NCBI RefSeq assembly: GCF_019097595.1
Contig: NC_080710.1
Span: 15,407,280 to 15,471,279 of the forward strand
Source: Hemibagrus wyckioides
Taxonomy: Eukaryota > Chordata > Actinopteri > Siluriformes > Bagridae
DNA: 64,000 nucleotides
Reading direction: 5' to 3'
The position numbers and the translations under genes are program-made. Every line of letters begins with the position of its first letter. The stretch's first letter is position 1. This document shows positions 43,501 to 56,283 of the stretch, one piece after another. Under the pieces are notes generated by a model that was given only the letters and a program-made list of their open reading frames with translations, was not told the origin of the DNA and ran no database searches.

Positions 43501-45590
43501 CAGTATGTAGAAGTTCCCACAGCGCCTCCTGCTGGTGTCTCTGCGTCTTTTCCATTGTCTATAAAGAAAATAATTTCAATTAAATACGAATGTTTTATTT
43601 TTTAAAAATATGCTAAATATTTTATTCCATTTCTCAAAGCAAAGCTCTTTTTCCAGTTCTCTTTCCCTCACTTTTCCATCCAAGCCTACACACTCTGCTC
43701 TTTCCCTCCACAAACTCCCACTTTCAATTACATGCCTCACTCTCCTTTCAGCCTCTGTATCACGTCTTCTTCCCCTCACCTTGTGAGAGTGTACTATATC
43801 GGTCCAGCTCTTCTCAAAGACTTCAGCTTTGTCTCCTTCCCTGGACCACCAATTGAGCTTATCAGGCACAGGGAACGACTGCAGAGTCTGTTTCAACATC
43901 TCCATTAGTGTCTGGCCTCCACCAGCACTGCCTTTCTCCTGAGAGAGACAATCAGAAAGTAGACATGAAAAGGTGAAATTTAAAAATGCAGCCAGTGTGA
44001 ACTACATATAGTCAAATATGTTATTCATTCATCTTCAATAAGCATTTTATCTTATTTAAGGTTGTGGTGAATCCACATTATTGTATTATTGTATTACAAT
44101 ATGTTGTATTATTAGTTTTATTAGTTATAAGCTGGAAAGCTGAAACTGCTAATTAACTGCATTCAAAAACCAAAAAAAACTCCAGCTTTTATTATATCAA
44201 CATAAAGTAATATTGTAAGTTTCAAAAAAAGGTTTGTACCTCCTGTATGGGAGTCTTATCAGGGCGCTCACTGAACAGATCCTGAATCTGAGGTCCTCTA
44301 GATTTCTGAAACCCCTTACCCAATGTTGCAACTGGTCGCACCTTCAGTTTCTTTTTCTGTGAATATCACAATCATATAGTTGTTATTTGTAGAATTATAT
44401 ACAGAAAATATATAAAGTAGCCCATAAAAAATTAAACCACTTAGATTTCCCAACCACATCCCAGGTACACAATATGGAGACTGTCCCAGGAACACTATCT
44501 GGAGACTATTCCAGAAACACTATGCAGAGATTGCCCCATGAACATTATTTGGAGCCTAAGAACAGTGTTGAGAGCTTATTCAAGAAATACTATTTGGGGC
44601 CTGCTACAAGAACACTGGGCAAAAGACACAAGACTATCACAGGACATCAGGTGAAATTCATGAATGTGACTGAAAAATGAAAGCATGTTCTCTGCTATAG
44701 TACCAAAATATTGTATAGTAAATTAATTACGCAGATCAAGTCCAAGCTTATTATTCAGTTTTTCATTTTATTCATGTGTTTAGAATGAAAGAAGTTATGG
44801 AGTTGTCGTATTTTAATAATAAAAGCTCCTGAGAAGGGCTGATCTTCAGTAGTACAGGATTTTGTGTATATATAAACAATATATTAAATAATCAATCTCT
44901 TCAATCTCAGTAAGATTTTTTTTGAACTCTTATCACTATAAATAATAATACTTTCAGAAATTAGTACTGCTGAGATTGGAGAGTGACTGTCTTAAGTGTC
45001 GAAGCCACCAGATGGCGCTGTTGTTTCAATTTGCAGAAAACTGACCTGAACTCAGTGATGGTGAGTTTGCTCTACTGTGTGACTTACCCAAGCAACAAAT
45101 GAACATAAACTGAACTTTTGAATACTCACTTGTTCCTAGGAAGTTGGTTAATGCTGACGGTGTGTGCTGACGGTGTGTGCTGACGGTGTGTTATTTTTTG
45201 TTACACACAAAATCGATGCACTACATGTTTAAACCTTCCAACCTTGATTAAAATGAGGTTTTGGTCTGCTCAGCTACCAAAAGCTGGTAAAGCTGGTAGA
45301 CCACCAACTGATAAATTACTTTTTACCTTTAACCTTCCAATGCTTAATAGCTGTCAGAGATATGTTTGGCTGCTATACAAGTTTGTGTGCAGGAAAAGTA
45401 CCTGATGACCCACACTGTGGAATTTATGTTTGTCTGCTGCCTTCTGGTGGCTGACAGATGCATCTGCAATTTGTCTCCCAAATCCATCCCCAGCATCACT
45501 TTCTTTATCTTTTTCCACATCCTTCAGTTTCTCCATCCCTCCATCCATCCTCTTGACCTTCAGATCATTTTCATCTGGGTGGTATGGCAT
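34249..45590 (-). CDS. plekhg6: PLEKHG6 (MyoGEF)-like Rho guanine nucleotide exchange factor, 987 aa
   Basis: Minus-strand exons: 45590-45402, 44356-44240, 43938-43780, 43558-43463, 43201-43151, 42815-42666, 42571-42461, 42158-42009, 41485-41351, 41277-41158, 40778-40646, 36759-36644, 36442-35184 and 34426-34249. They total 2964 nt with every phase consistent. The DH domain runs from [20 protein letters not shown] through [17 protein letters not shown] and the signature [17 protein letters not shown]. The PH domain follows, with [31 protein letters not shown] and [11 protein letters not shown]...[10 protein letters not shown]. The 1.26-kb exon encodes a long polar tail. The protein ends YSEV, like the SEV ends of human PLEKHG5 and PLEKHG6. 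Synteny with TNFRSF1A favours PLEKHG6 over PLEKHG5. The human protein activates RhoA and binds non-muscle myosin II at the cleavage furrow and cell cortex. The first exon (MPYHPDEND...) is the least certain. A Tc1-like element sits in the large intron. Confidence 0.88.
35028..35122. repeat. Short tandem duplication in the last plekhg6 intron
   Basis: ATCGATCTGAAATCAA occurs three times (about 35031, 35064 and 35085), with GGTCAGTA...TTACACT after the first and third. It is a local tandem duplication of about 30 and 20 bp. Confidence 0.8.
37342..37523. repeat. Dispersed repeat segment with (TA)n tail
   Basis: CAGGCGTCATCGGGCATCAAG...GCCAACCCACCGCAGGGCAC...ATTCACTCACGCAATCACAC is followed by about 65 bp of TA. 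It is the second copy of the element at 27172-27288 and directly precedes the Tc1-like insertion. Confidence 0.75.
37524..38770 (+). mobile_element. Tc1-like transposon, copy 1 (1247 bp), in plekhg6 intron
   Basis: Terminal inverted repeats of about 29 bp (CACAATATTGCCAAAAGTAT at the left; the facing TTTGGCAATATAGTG at the right) are bounded by TA on both sides, as expected for Tc1/mariner target duplication. It landed in a TA microsatellite. A second copy, about 97-98% identical by eye, is at 54782-56029. It lies antisense to plekhg6 between the exons ending 40646 and starting 36759. The high similarity of the two copies suggests recent mobility of the family. Confidence 0.93.
37658..38688 (+). 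pseudogene. Tc1-like transposase, frameshifted
   Basis: The frame starts [17 protein letters not shown] and has a paired-type helix-turn-helix ([20 protein letters not shown]), a GRPRKL AT-hook-like linker, then the DDE domain. Catalytic regions are visible: WSDESRF (first Asp), [11 protein letters not shown] (second Asp) and [11 protein letters not shown] (third acidic residue). A one-base loss in a G run near 38230 (five G here, six in the other copy) shifts the frame just after KFGGG. The second half continues in another frame (about 38236-38688). It is therefore not autonomous as read. Confidence 0.92.
39180..39340. repeat. Degenerate dispersed repeat remnant
   Basis: CCTGATTCTGATGTTTAATG..., ...TCTTGACCTGTATCTGCA..., and ...ACATCACTGGCTGATTGGAT resemble the 3' part of an old, common fish repeat. 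Part of the same family appears at 47130-47560. It is strongly decayed. Confidence 0.4.
44466..44612. repeat. Degenerate 25-bp tandem repeat in plekhg6 intron 1
   Basis: Five to six imperfect units of the form AACACTATCTGGAGACTATT plus CCAGA follow one another. They vary by substitutions and one longer unit. Confidence 0.7.
45152..45191. repeat. 14-bp triplicate (TGCTGACGGTGTGT)
   Basis: Three perfect or near-perfect tandem copies of a 14-bp unit lie in the first plekhg6 intron. Confidence 0.9.
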
Positions 45591-45654
45591 CTCACCCTCT
45601 GTAGCTCATGATGCTTTCATTGTATCAAGGTGTATCTGAGAGAGTGTGTGTGTA

Positions 45655-45659
45655 TGTGT

Positions 45660-45710
<51 letters not shown>
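45655..45710. repeat. (GA)n microsatellite upstream of plekhg6 start
   Basis: A GA run of about 50 bp lies roughly 70 bp upstream of the proposed plekhg6 ATG (read on the minus strand as CT), so it may be in the 5' UTR or promoter. Confidence 0.9.
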
Positions 45711-45712
<2 letters not shown>

Positions 45713-45719
45713 CATACAT

Positions 45720-48700
45720 TTACAGTACAGTGAAGTCTTGCAATCTCAATAACATGAGCAGTAGTGAACCTATAAAGGAGGAACTAGTTACACCACATGT
45801 CTCACAAGATTTCAGCAAGACCGGAAACTGAACAGTAGGCAACACAAAAATATATTCTAATAGAGCAGCTTTGAGGCGTAAGTCTAATACCACTAAACAG
45901 ACTAAAATAACAGTCTCTATAACACTCTTTTCACATAACACAATAAAATAATGAACTTGAACTGATCTACCCAGACAGAAAAGTGGTTTCCAAAATGATA
46001 CATGCCATACATGATATATACTAGTTGTTGTATAAATGGTTAGTGCAATTTTAAAATCACACAGTTCAAAAAGAACCTACTGCAAAATTATGGTATGTTA
46101 ATCATAATGTGAAAATACCAACTGATTCCCATGAACTTAAATGTGAACAAATTGTTCGTTAAAGTATAAATATATGATTCACTAACCACACACACATGCT
46201 TAAAGAGATGAGACACAACAACCCACCCACGACTGACATCACTACCTATCAAAACACCGGTTCTACTAAAGATCACTGAATAACTACATTTTCCAAGCAA
46301 AATATGGAAAGTCTCTGTACATACAGTATCTTCTTTAAATCCTCGTCATTCACATATCCGTACATTGCTGGAGGTTACAACCTATTAAAGCTATAGTCAC
46401 ATGAATATAAAGGAAATAGCAAACTGCTCACCTGCATTAACACTTCTAATAATAATTTCTCATCCAAACACACACACACACAAATGCAGTGTTCAAAACC
46501 CTCAATTTGAGATATTGACACTAAATTATAGCTGCATTAATCGTCCTCAGGTAGCCATCTTCATCTTTTTTCTCTCTGCTCCAGTATGGTTTCCACACTC
46601 TATTCTTATCCCTCCCTCTTTCTTTGTTGGTCCGTCACTCTTCAGAAGCACTTTCAAAAGTAACTGGTCTAACAAGAGAAGCAGGATTTTTCTGTATAGT
46701 CTTCCTCATTGCATTTAAGGAGTGTTCACCAAAGTATTTTCTTTTTCAAGTCTTCTATTCAAATCATGCCTGCTGTCTTAATTCATTAGAAAATATTCAG
46801 AGAAATGAAAGTGGTCATGGCAGTACATTAACATACTCAGTTTTCTGTTCGGATTCACTTGTATAAACGTTATTATCACAAAGCTACTTTACAAAACACC
46901 AGAAGTAAATGTAGATCCCTAATGAGCAAGCCAGAGGTTACAGTAGCGAGGAAAAATTCCCTAAGAGGACATGAAAAGAAAACATTAAGAGGAAGCAGAC
47001 TCAAAAGGGAACCTGTCCTCTTCTGACACCCAATGTTTATAGTATGAATATAAATCAGTACATTATGCATTCACTGTCCAATTTATATTTGAATGCCTAT
47101 ACAACTACAAAAAAAAGAAAAAGAAAAAGCAGGTCAGGAGTTTCATCTTATGTTCACATCAAACATCAGCATGGTTGTTTGATAATAAACTGGCAAGTTT
47201 GAGTTTTTCAGAAACTGCTGATACGCTGGAAGTTTTGCCCAAAACGGTCTCGAGAGTCTCAGAAGAGATATCTTCATATGTGTTTTGGTGAAACTGTGCC
47301 AAGTTTAGCATCAAACTGTTGGTGTGCTAAAACCAGCCTCACTAAGAACCATACCATAGTCAAACCCATTGATATCACAGTTTCCCTGTTCTGATATATA
47401 TGATAAACTCTTGACCTGTATCTGCATTGTTCTGGCACACGATCGGCTGAATGGATACTTGCATGGATGAGCGAGTACGCAGGTGTTCCTAATGAAGTCG
47501 AGGTAGTTATTATAAGTCGGGGCAGTTGAGGTAGTAAATACAGCATTATTGTAAATACTCCTAATAGTTGAGTTGCAGGATAAATTCAGTGTTTTCCGGG
47601 GGTGAGATGAACCACAGGAGCAAAAGGGCATTTCTCTCCAACACACACGCCCCCAAAGATGTATTTGAACTATATGCAACTAACGTGCAAACAGGAACAG
47701 ATTTAAAAATGGGAAAAACTAATGCTTTAACTAGCAAATTATCAAACTTCAAAATATCAAGTTATTCATACTGTACACGTTTTATGCTAATTAACAATGA
47801 TAGAATGGTAGAAGGAAGCAAGCAGAAGCAAAAAAAAAAAAAAATCATAAAAAGACTAATGTGCCCAATGTGGAATGCAGAGAGACAACATGCCAGGCAA
47901 AAACCTTAGATATGAAGAGTAAACACTGTACAAAGACTCCAGACTTTCTGAGCTTATAAGTTCTAATATCACAAATCAATTAACAACATCATATTACCTC
48001 AAATAGCCACCATAATACGTTCTTCAGCTCTAGGAAGATGCTGGCCTCCACATAGAATACAGCACAGTGAATACCAGGGAACACGAGCAGTTTCCCCCCA
48101 GTAAAGATCTGGGAAATAGATTTGCTACACTGAAGCTTCACTTTAGTGATTTAGCTTCTTCCTGGTTCCACAGTCATGAAAGTTCTGGAGGATGGCCAAG
48201 TTTACAGCTAATTATCATCTCTGCTGATCTGATTTGTCATAGCCTGGCCTTGTCTGGACTGGTATAGTGAAAGTGAGTGTGGTCTCATTCATGGAGGTGT
48301 AATGCTGACCCAACATTTCCTGAACTTGATTGTGCTATCTGTAAAGGAAAACCAAATATTTCCTGAGCTTGATTCTTGATTCTGAAGATTATGATCTCAG
48401 ATTTAAGAATCCAGCAGTAGGTAATGCTGGGGTCCTGTTTAGTTACAGGGAATGTAAAGGGGGCTTTTTCTCAGATATAAAAAGTTTTAGTCACCTTTTT
48501 AATGCTGTAAAGCACTTTGGTTCAATTTAGGTTGTTGTAAGGTGCTATACAAATAAATGTTGAAATGTTGAAATAAATGTGTACTTCTGGGGGGATAAAC
48601 TAGGTTTTAAAGGCTGTGTGCTTCACAACAATAATAACAATAACACACGGAAAACACACAAAAATATTTTTTATTATGTCAGAAAAATTACAAAACATTT

Positions 48701-48916
48701 GGCCAAAATTCACAATGATAAAGTAAATCTCTAACAGAAGCATGTTGCCTAGCAACAAACTTGTGTCCCATATAGCAAGTATTCCAGATGCACATCAACC
48801 ATAACCCTGACCCTGAGCAGCTGTCATTGAAGATGAATGTCATTTAAAGGTCATTCCTTAATGTTGAGTAAAAAACCTTTCCTAACATAATAAATATATA
48901 AAATTTCAAAGTGACT
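45720..48916. other. Intergenic with decayed dispersed repeats
   Basis: There is no supported exon. 46880-47040 matches the dispersed repeat of 24846-25110 (CCCTAATGAGCAAGCCAGAG...). 47130-47560 is a heavily decayed repeat with TTTTTCAGAAACTGCTGATA...ACGATCGGCTGAATGGATAC. 48495-48575 has the common repeat tail TGTAAAGCACTTTGG...GTGCTATACAAATAAA. Upstream plekhg6 5' UTR exons may lie here but cannot be placed. Confidence 0.55.
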
Positions 48917-49034
48917 AACTTTTTATTCCCTTTTTTTTCTTACTCTTTGCTTGACAGCTAAAGAAATTGAGATTGTGCCATGCACAAATAAGCAAAACAG
49001 AATATGTGGCTGTGAGGCAGGATACTACAAACTT
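48917..49034 (+). pseudogene. Inverted partial copy of tnfrsf1a exon 4 with its splice acceptor
   Basis: The plus strand from AACTTTTTATTCCC through CTTGACAG to the coding part KEIEIVPCTNKQNRICGCEA, then GYYKL and a stop, matches the minus-strand tnfrsf1a intron 3/exon 4 boundary (52313-52199). The parent reads KEIEIEPCTNKHNRICGCEA then GYYKN. The match breaks off after TACTACAAA. The copy is in the opposite orientation, about 1 kb beyond the tnfrsf1a stop. No flanking TNFR exons accompany it, so it is a duplicated fragment and not a second gene. Confidence 0.88.
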
Positions 49035-49995
49035 TGAGAATGGCCCTGTCTCACTTCCTGTTACTTCTGAAATCACATGAAAACAAATTAAAGTTCAAAA
49101 CGCAGCACACAGATGCAGTTAAACCAAAACTGGGAATGGGGTATTTGACTTTTATAATCTAAGCATGACCTCATGAATAATATTCCAGAATTTACATACA
49201 TTTCATACAGCATACTTTCAAAGCTCTTGGGTATAATGCTGATTTAGTTTTGCTTTACTAACAGAATAACTAAAGCAGTAGCTGAAAGAGACAGCAAGTT
49301 CTTACTGCAGAAGAAAAATTGTGCCTTGTAGCCTAAAATAACACGTCCTGTATAAACTATATCAATCATAAACAAAATATAAATTTTTAATTTTAATGCA
49401 AAAGTAACAATAAGGTAGTTTAAAATACTGATTTTATTCATGGTTTTAAACTCAACAGCAAAGAAATGAAGTGTTTCCAGAGCTACATTAATGTGCCCAC
49501 TCAGAACACCACCACGTACTCTCTAACACCCTGAAATCTTTTGTTTGCCCTACAAGACTCTACAAGACCTGTAGACTGCAAGATCCATTATAAATCCAGA
49601 GGACACCTGAAAGACATTTTTAAACTAAGTAGAACAGTAATGAAAAGCAATACAAACATATAAAATGCAATGTATATGGTACTATAAACAAATCATACAT
49701 CAAAACGCCCATATAGAGTTAGTGTGGTTCTGTAATATACAGAGCTGCTTAGATGAGAATACTGAAATAAATTAAACCAGGCAAATACCTTTTTTTCACT
49801 GCAATACCAGATTTACACTATTGAAAACACTTTCACAAACATTTTGCTAAAGATTTTGTATCTACATCAATACAGTTACTCAACTTAGCAGCTCTGCAAT
49901 TCAACCCTAATGCTAATTAAAGACAAAAAGCGTTACGCACCACTGCTATAATAGTTTGCACTCAATTTCATAACTGCTGTGCATCCATACTTGAT
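49035..49995. other. Non-coding; probable tnfrsf1a 3' UTR region
   Basis: AT-rich sequence downstream (minus strand) of tnfrsf1a with no exon visible. Possible poly(A) sites occur on the minus strand (TTTATT on plus, for example near 49434). Confidence 0.5.
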
Positions 49996-53178
<3,183 letters not shown>

Positions 53179-53760
53179 TTTGGCATTAGTATTTAGTTTT
53201 ACTCTAAGCTGAAGAAAATAAAAGGGAAACATAAATAAAACACATAAAACTCCTTAAACAAATCAAACAAATAAAACTCCTTCTCAAATGGTTAAATCTG
53301 AACCCTTGATTTGACTTAAAACTGTTTTATTTGCATATGTAAATTGCATTAGTGACAAACTCTGATCAAAGTCGAGGTAACTTCCTTTTTTCTCATGAAG
53401 GCCTGTCAGAGTTTCGAGGAAGCGGGACATTACAGTAGATGTACGTATTTTTTTTCTCTCTTTTTTTTTTTTTTAAAGAAAAGCTGATTTAATCAACTGT
53501 CACAAACCCGCTAGTATTTTCTTGTGGCTTGACGTTAAAATCTAAGTAGCAAATAATATAAAATGTCCTCTGTTTTTTCCACTTTTTTTTACTTTCTATA
53601 TCACTCCGCCGCCCACAAGCAGCGATACTGATCTAAAAGTTTCCGTGACTGTGGCTGAGTCGAACTTACGGAACACAGAAGAGTTCATCTTGCTCTCAGA
53701 CGGATCCCACAACACACAAAGCTCTGCCGAGGTCATGAGTCTTGAAGAGTGGCAATGAGT
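53179..53760 (-). other. tnfrsf1a 5' UTR: second UTR segment and likely non-coding first exon with a uORF
   Basis: An acceptor (TTTTCTTCAG, minus strand) lets an exon start at 53208, 30 nt before the ATG. Upstream, a strong donor (GTAAGTTC) ends an exon at 53670. That exon has an ATG at 53688. Joined to the next exon it gives the seven-codon frame MNSSVFP followed by TAG. The exon start, probably around 53700-53760, is not determined. Confidence 0.45.
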
Positions 53761-53866
53761 GTTAAATAAAAAAAAAAAGTACGGAGAATAATCGAGGTAA
53801 GCTCGAGCTAGTCCATTTCTTCTTCGAGAAAAAGGAAGGCAGGCTTTACCGAGAAACCGTCACGTG

Positions 53867-53904
<38 letters not shown>

Positions 53905-54177
53905 CTTGGGCTTCCACTGTCAGCCAATGAGCGCAAATGAAACCTGAGCCACTTCATACTGCGGAATTATGTCTTAACTCTGGAATTATATCCTCGAGTG
54001 TTTTGGAGAACTGTGCTACTACACACTGATATATATATATGTTTTTTTAAAAACCTTTCAGTTGTCTTTTCTCTAGAGAGCACAATTCAGAATAACTAAA
54101 AAATAAAAATATTGCACCAAATTTCTCTATACTCCTCCGTGTGTTTCAGACGTCTTCAGTTACATCCAGTTACAACT
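53761..54177. other. Upstream of tnfrsf1a; no gene
   Basis: It contains a (CT)n tract at 53871-53900 and otherwise unremarkable sequence. It probably includes part of the tnfrsf1a promoter. Confidence 0.5.
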
Positions 54178-54781
54178 TGACTCATCAGCCAGAACATTAA
54201 AACCCCTGAGAGGTGAAGTGTATAACTTTGATTATCTTGTTGCCATGACAACTGCTTCAGGCTGGGGATACAGCAGGTCTTGTGGGACGAATCTGGTATT
54301 CAGTAGTTAGTACCAAAAGTGGTCCGAGGAAGGAAAACCGGTAAACTGGGTGCACCGTGCTCATTTATATGTGTGTGGGGAGATAAGGTCAGTAAATCTG
54401 GTCCGATCCAAAAGAAGAGCTTCTGTAGCACAAGTTGCTGACTAAGTTAATGCTAACTAAGATGGAAAGATGTCAGAACACACAGTATCACAGCTTGCTG
54501 TGTATGCGGCTATGTAGCAGCAGACCCATCAGAGAGTCCATGCTGGCCCCTGTCCACTCCACAAGTGAGCATCAGAATTGGACCACTGAGCAATTTAAGA
54601 AGGTGGTTCGGACTCATGAATCATGGTTTCTTTTAGAACATGTGGACAGCAGGGTGCATGTGCATTGCTTACTTTGAGAAGAGATGGCACCAGGATGCAC
54701 TGGGAGAACAAACCAAGCTGTAGGAAGCAGTGTCTTGCTCTGAGGAATGTTCTGCTGAGAAAGCTTGGGTCCTGGAATATA

Positions 54782-56029
54782 CACTATATTGCCAAAAGTA
54801 TTCGCTCACCCATCCAAATAATCAGAATCAGGTGTTCCAATCACTTCCATGGCCACAGGTGTATAAAATCAAGCACCTAGGCATGCAGACTGTTTTTACA
54901 AACATTTGTGAAAGAATGGGTCGCTCTCAGGAGCTCAGTGAATTCCAGCGTGGAACTGTGATAGGATGCCACCTGTGCAACAAATCCAGTCGTGAAATTT
55001 CCTCGCTCCTAAATATTCCACAGTCAACTGTCAGCTGTATTATAAGAACGTGGAAGTGTTTGGGAACGACAGCAACACAACCACGAAGTGGTAGGCCACG
55101 TAAACTGACGGAGCGGGGTCAGCGGATGCTGAGGTGCATAGTGCGAAGAGGTCGCCGACTTTCTGCAGAGTCAGTCGCTACAGACCTCCAAACTTCATGT
55201 GGCCTTCAGATTAGCTCAAGAACAGTGCGCAGAGAGCTTCATGGAATGGGTTTCCATGGCCGAACAGCTGCATCCAAGCCATACATCACCAAGTGCAATG
55301 CAAAGCGTCGGATGCAGTGGTGTAAAGCACGCCGCCACTGGACTCTAGAGCAGTGGAGATGCGTTCTCTGGAGTGACAAATCGCGCTTCTCCATCTGGCA
55401 ATCTGATGGACGAGTCTGGGTTTGGCGGTTGCCAGGAGAACGGTACTTGTCTGACTGCATTGTGCCAAGTGTAAAGTTTGGTGGAGGGGGGATTATGGTG
55501 TGGGGTTGTTTTTCAGGAGCTCAGCTTGGCCCCTTAGTTCCAGTGAAAGGAACTCTGAATGCTTCAGCATACCAAGACATTTTGGACAATTCCATGCTCC
55601 CAACTTTGTGGGAACAGTTTGGAGCTGGCCCCTTCCTCTTCTAACATGACTGTGCACCAGTGCACAAAGCAAGGTCCGTAAAGACATGGATGACAGAGTC
55701 TGGTGTGGATGAACTTGACTGGCCTGCACAGAGTCCTGACCTCAACCCGATAGAACACCTTTGGGATGAATTAGAGCAGAGACTGAGAGCCAGGCCTTCT
55801 CGTCCAACATCAGTGTGTGACCTCACAAATGCGCTTCTGGAAGAATGGTCAAAAATTCCCATAAACACACTCCTAAACCTTGTGGACAGCCTTCCCAGAA
55901 GAGTTGAAGCTGTTATAGCTGCAAAGGGTGGACCGACGTCATATTGAACCCTATGGATTAGGAATGGGATGTCACTTAAGTTCATATGCAAGTCAAGGCA
56001 GGTGAGCGAATACTTTTGGCAATATAGTG
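54782..56029 (+). mobile_element. Tc1-like transposon, copy 2 (1248 bp), nested insertion
   Basis: It starts CACTATATTGCCAAAAG and ends with the facing CTTTTGGCAATATAGTG, bounded by TA at 54780-54781 and 56030-56031. It is nearly identical to the copy at 37524-38770. It interrupts the coding remains of an older Tc1-like element, which dates it as the younger insertion. Confidence 0.93.
54916..55947 (+). pseudogene. Tc1-like transposase with premature stop
   Basis: The frame starts [13 protein letters not shown] and continues through the helix-turn-helix, GRPRKL linker and WSDKSRF to GAGPFLF, where TAA at 55642-55644 stops it. The sister copy has CAA (Gln) there. The remaining part, including [11 protein letters not shown], continues in the same frame to 55947. 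The residue after the first catalytic Asp is Lys where the sister copy has Glu (WSDKSRF for WSDESRF). The G run that is short in the sister copy is intact here. Confidence 0.92.
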
Positions 56030-56283
56030 TATGTAGATGTTACTTTGAAACTTACTATCTACTTAAATGTTGTTGCAGACCCAGTACAGCGCTTTATGGC
56101 ATAGGTATTCTATAATATAATGTAATGTCAGTGACCTCTTTTAGCAGGATAATGCCTCTCACACTGCAAAAAATCTTCAGGAATGGTTTGAGGAACATAA
56201 CAAGTCTATATTGTGGTTGGACATGGGTTAGACACCTGACCGTGTCAATCAGATTGAGATGTGGGGAATTTGGAGGCCAAACT

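Larger units (their letters stand above)
54178..56283 (+). mobile_element. Old Tc1-like element, split by a younger Tc1-like element
   Basis: The left part (54178-54781) begins with a CATCAGCCAGAACATTAAAA terminal-repeat-like end. It runs through decayed transposase sequence (RCQNTQYHSLLCM; SMLAPVHSTSEHQNWTTEQF; SWFLLEHVDSRVHVH) up to a LGSWNIH-like segment. After the insertion it resumes at 56032 (GTAGATGTTACTTTGAAAC) and reaches QQDNA-like and EEHNK-like sequence near 56205. The following piece (about 56210-56283) is in reverse orientation: its reverse complement reads PPNSPHLNLID, the third-catalytic-residue region. The element is dead and rearranged. Confidence 0.75.

Noticed and set aside
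34249..45590. PLEKHG5 as the identity of the DH-PH gene
   Set aside because: DH-PH and the SEV end fit both, but adjacency to tnfrsf1a and cd27 matches PLEKHG6 in human 12p13.
48917..49034. A second TNF receptor gene on the plus strand
   Set aside because: Only one truncated exon copy with an early stop is present, with no neighbouring CRD exons.
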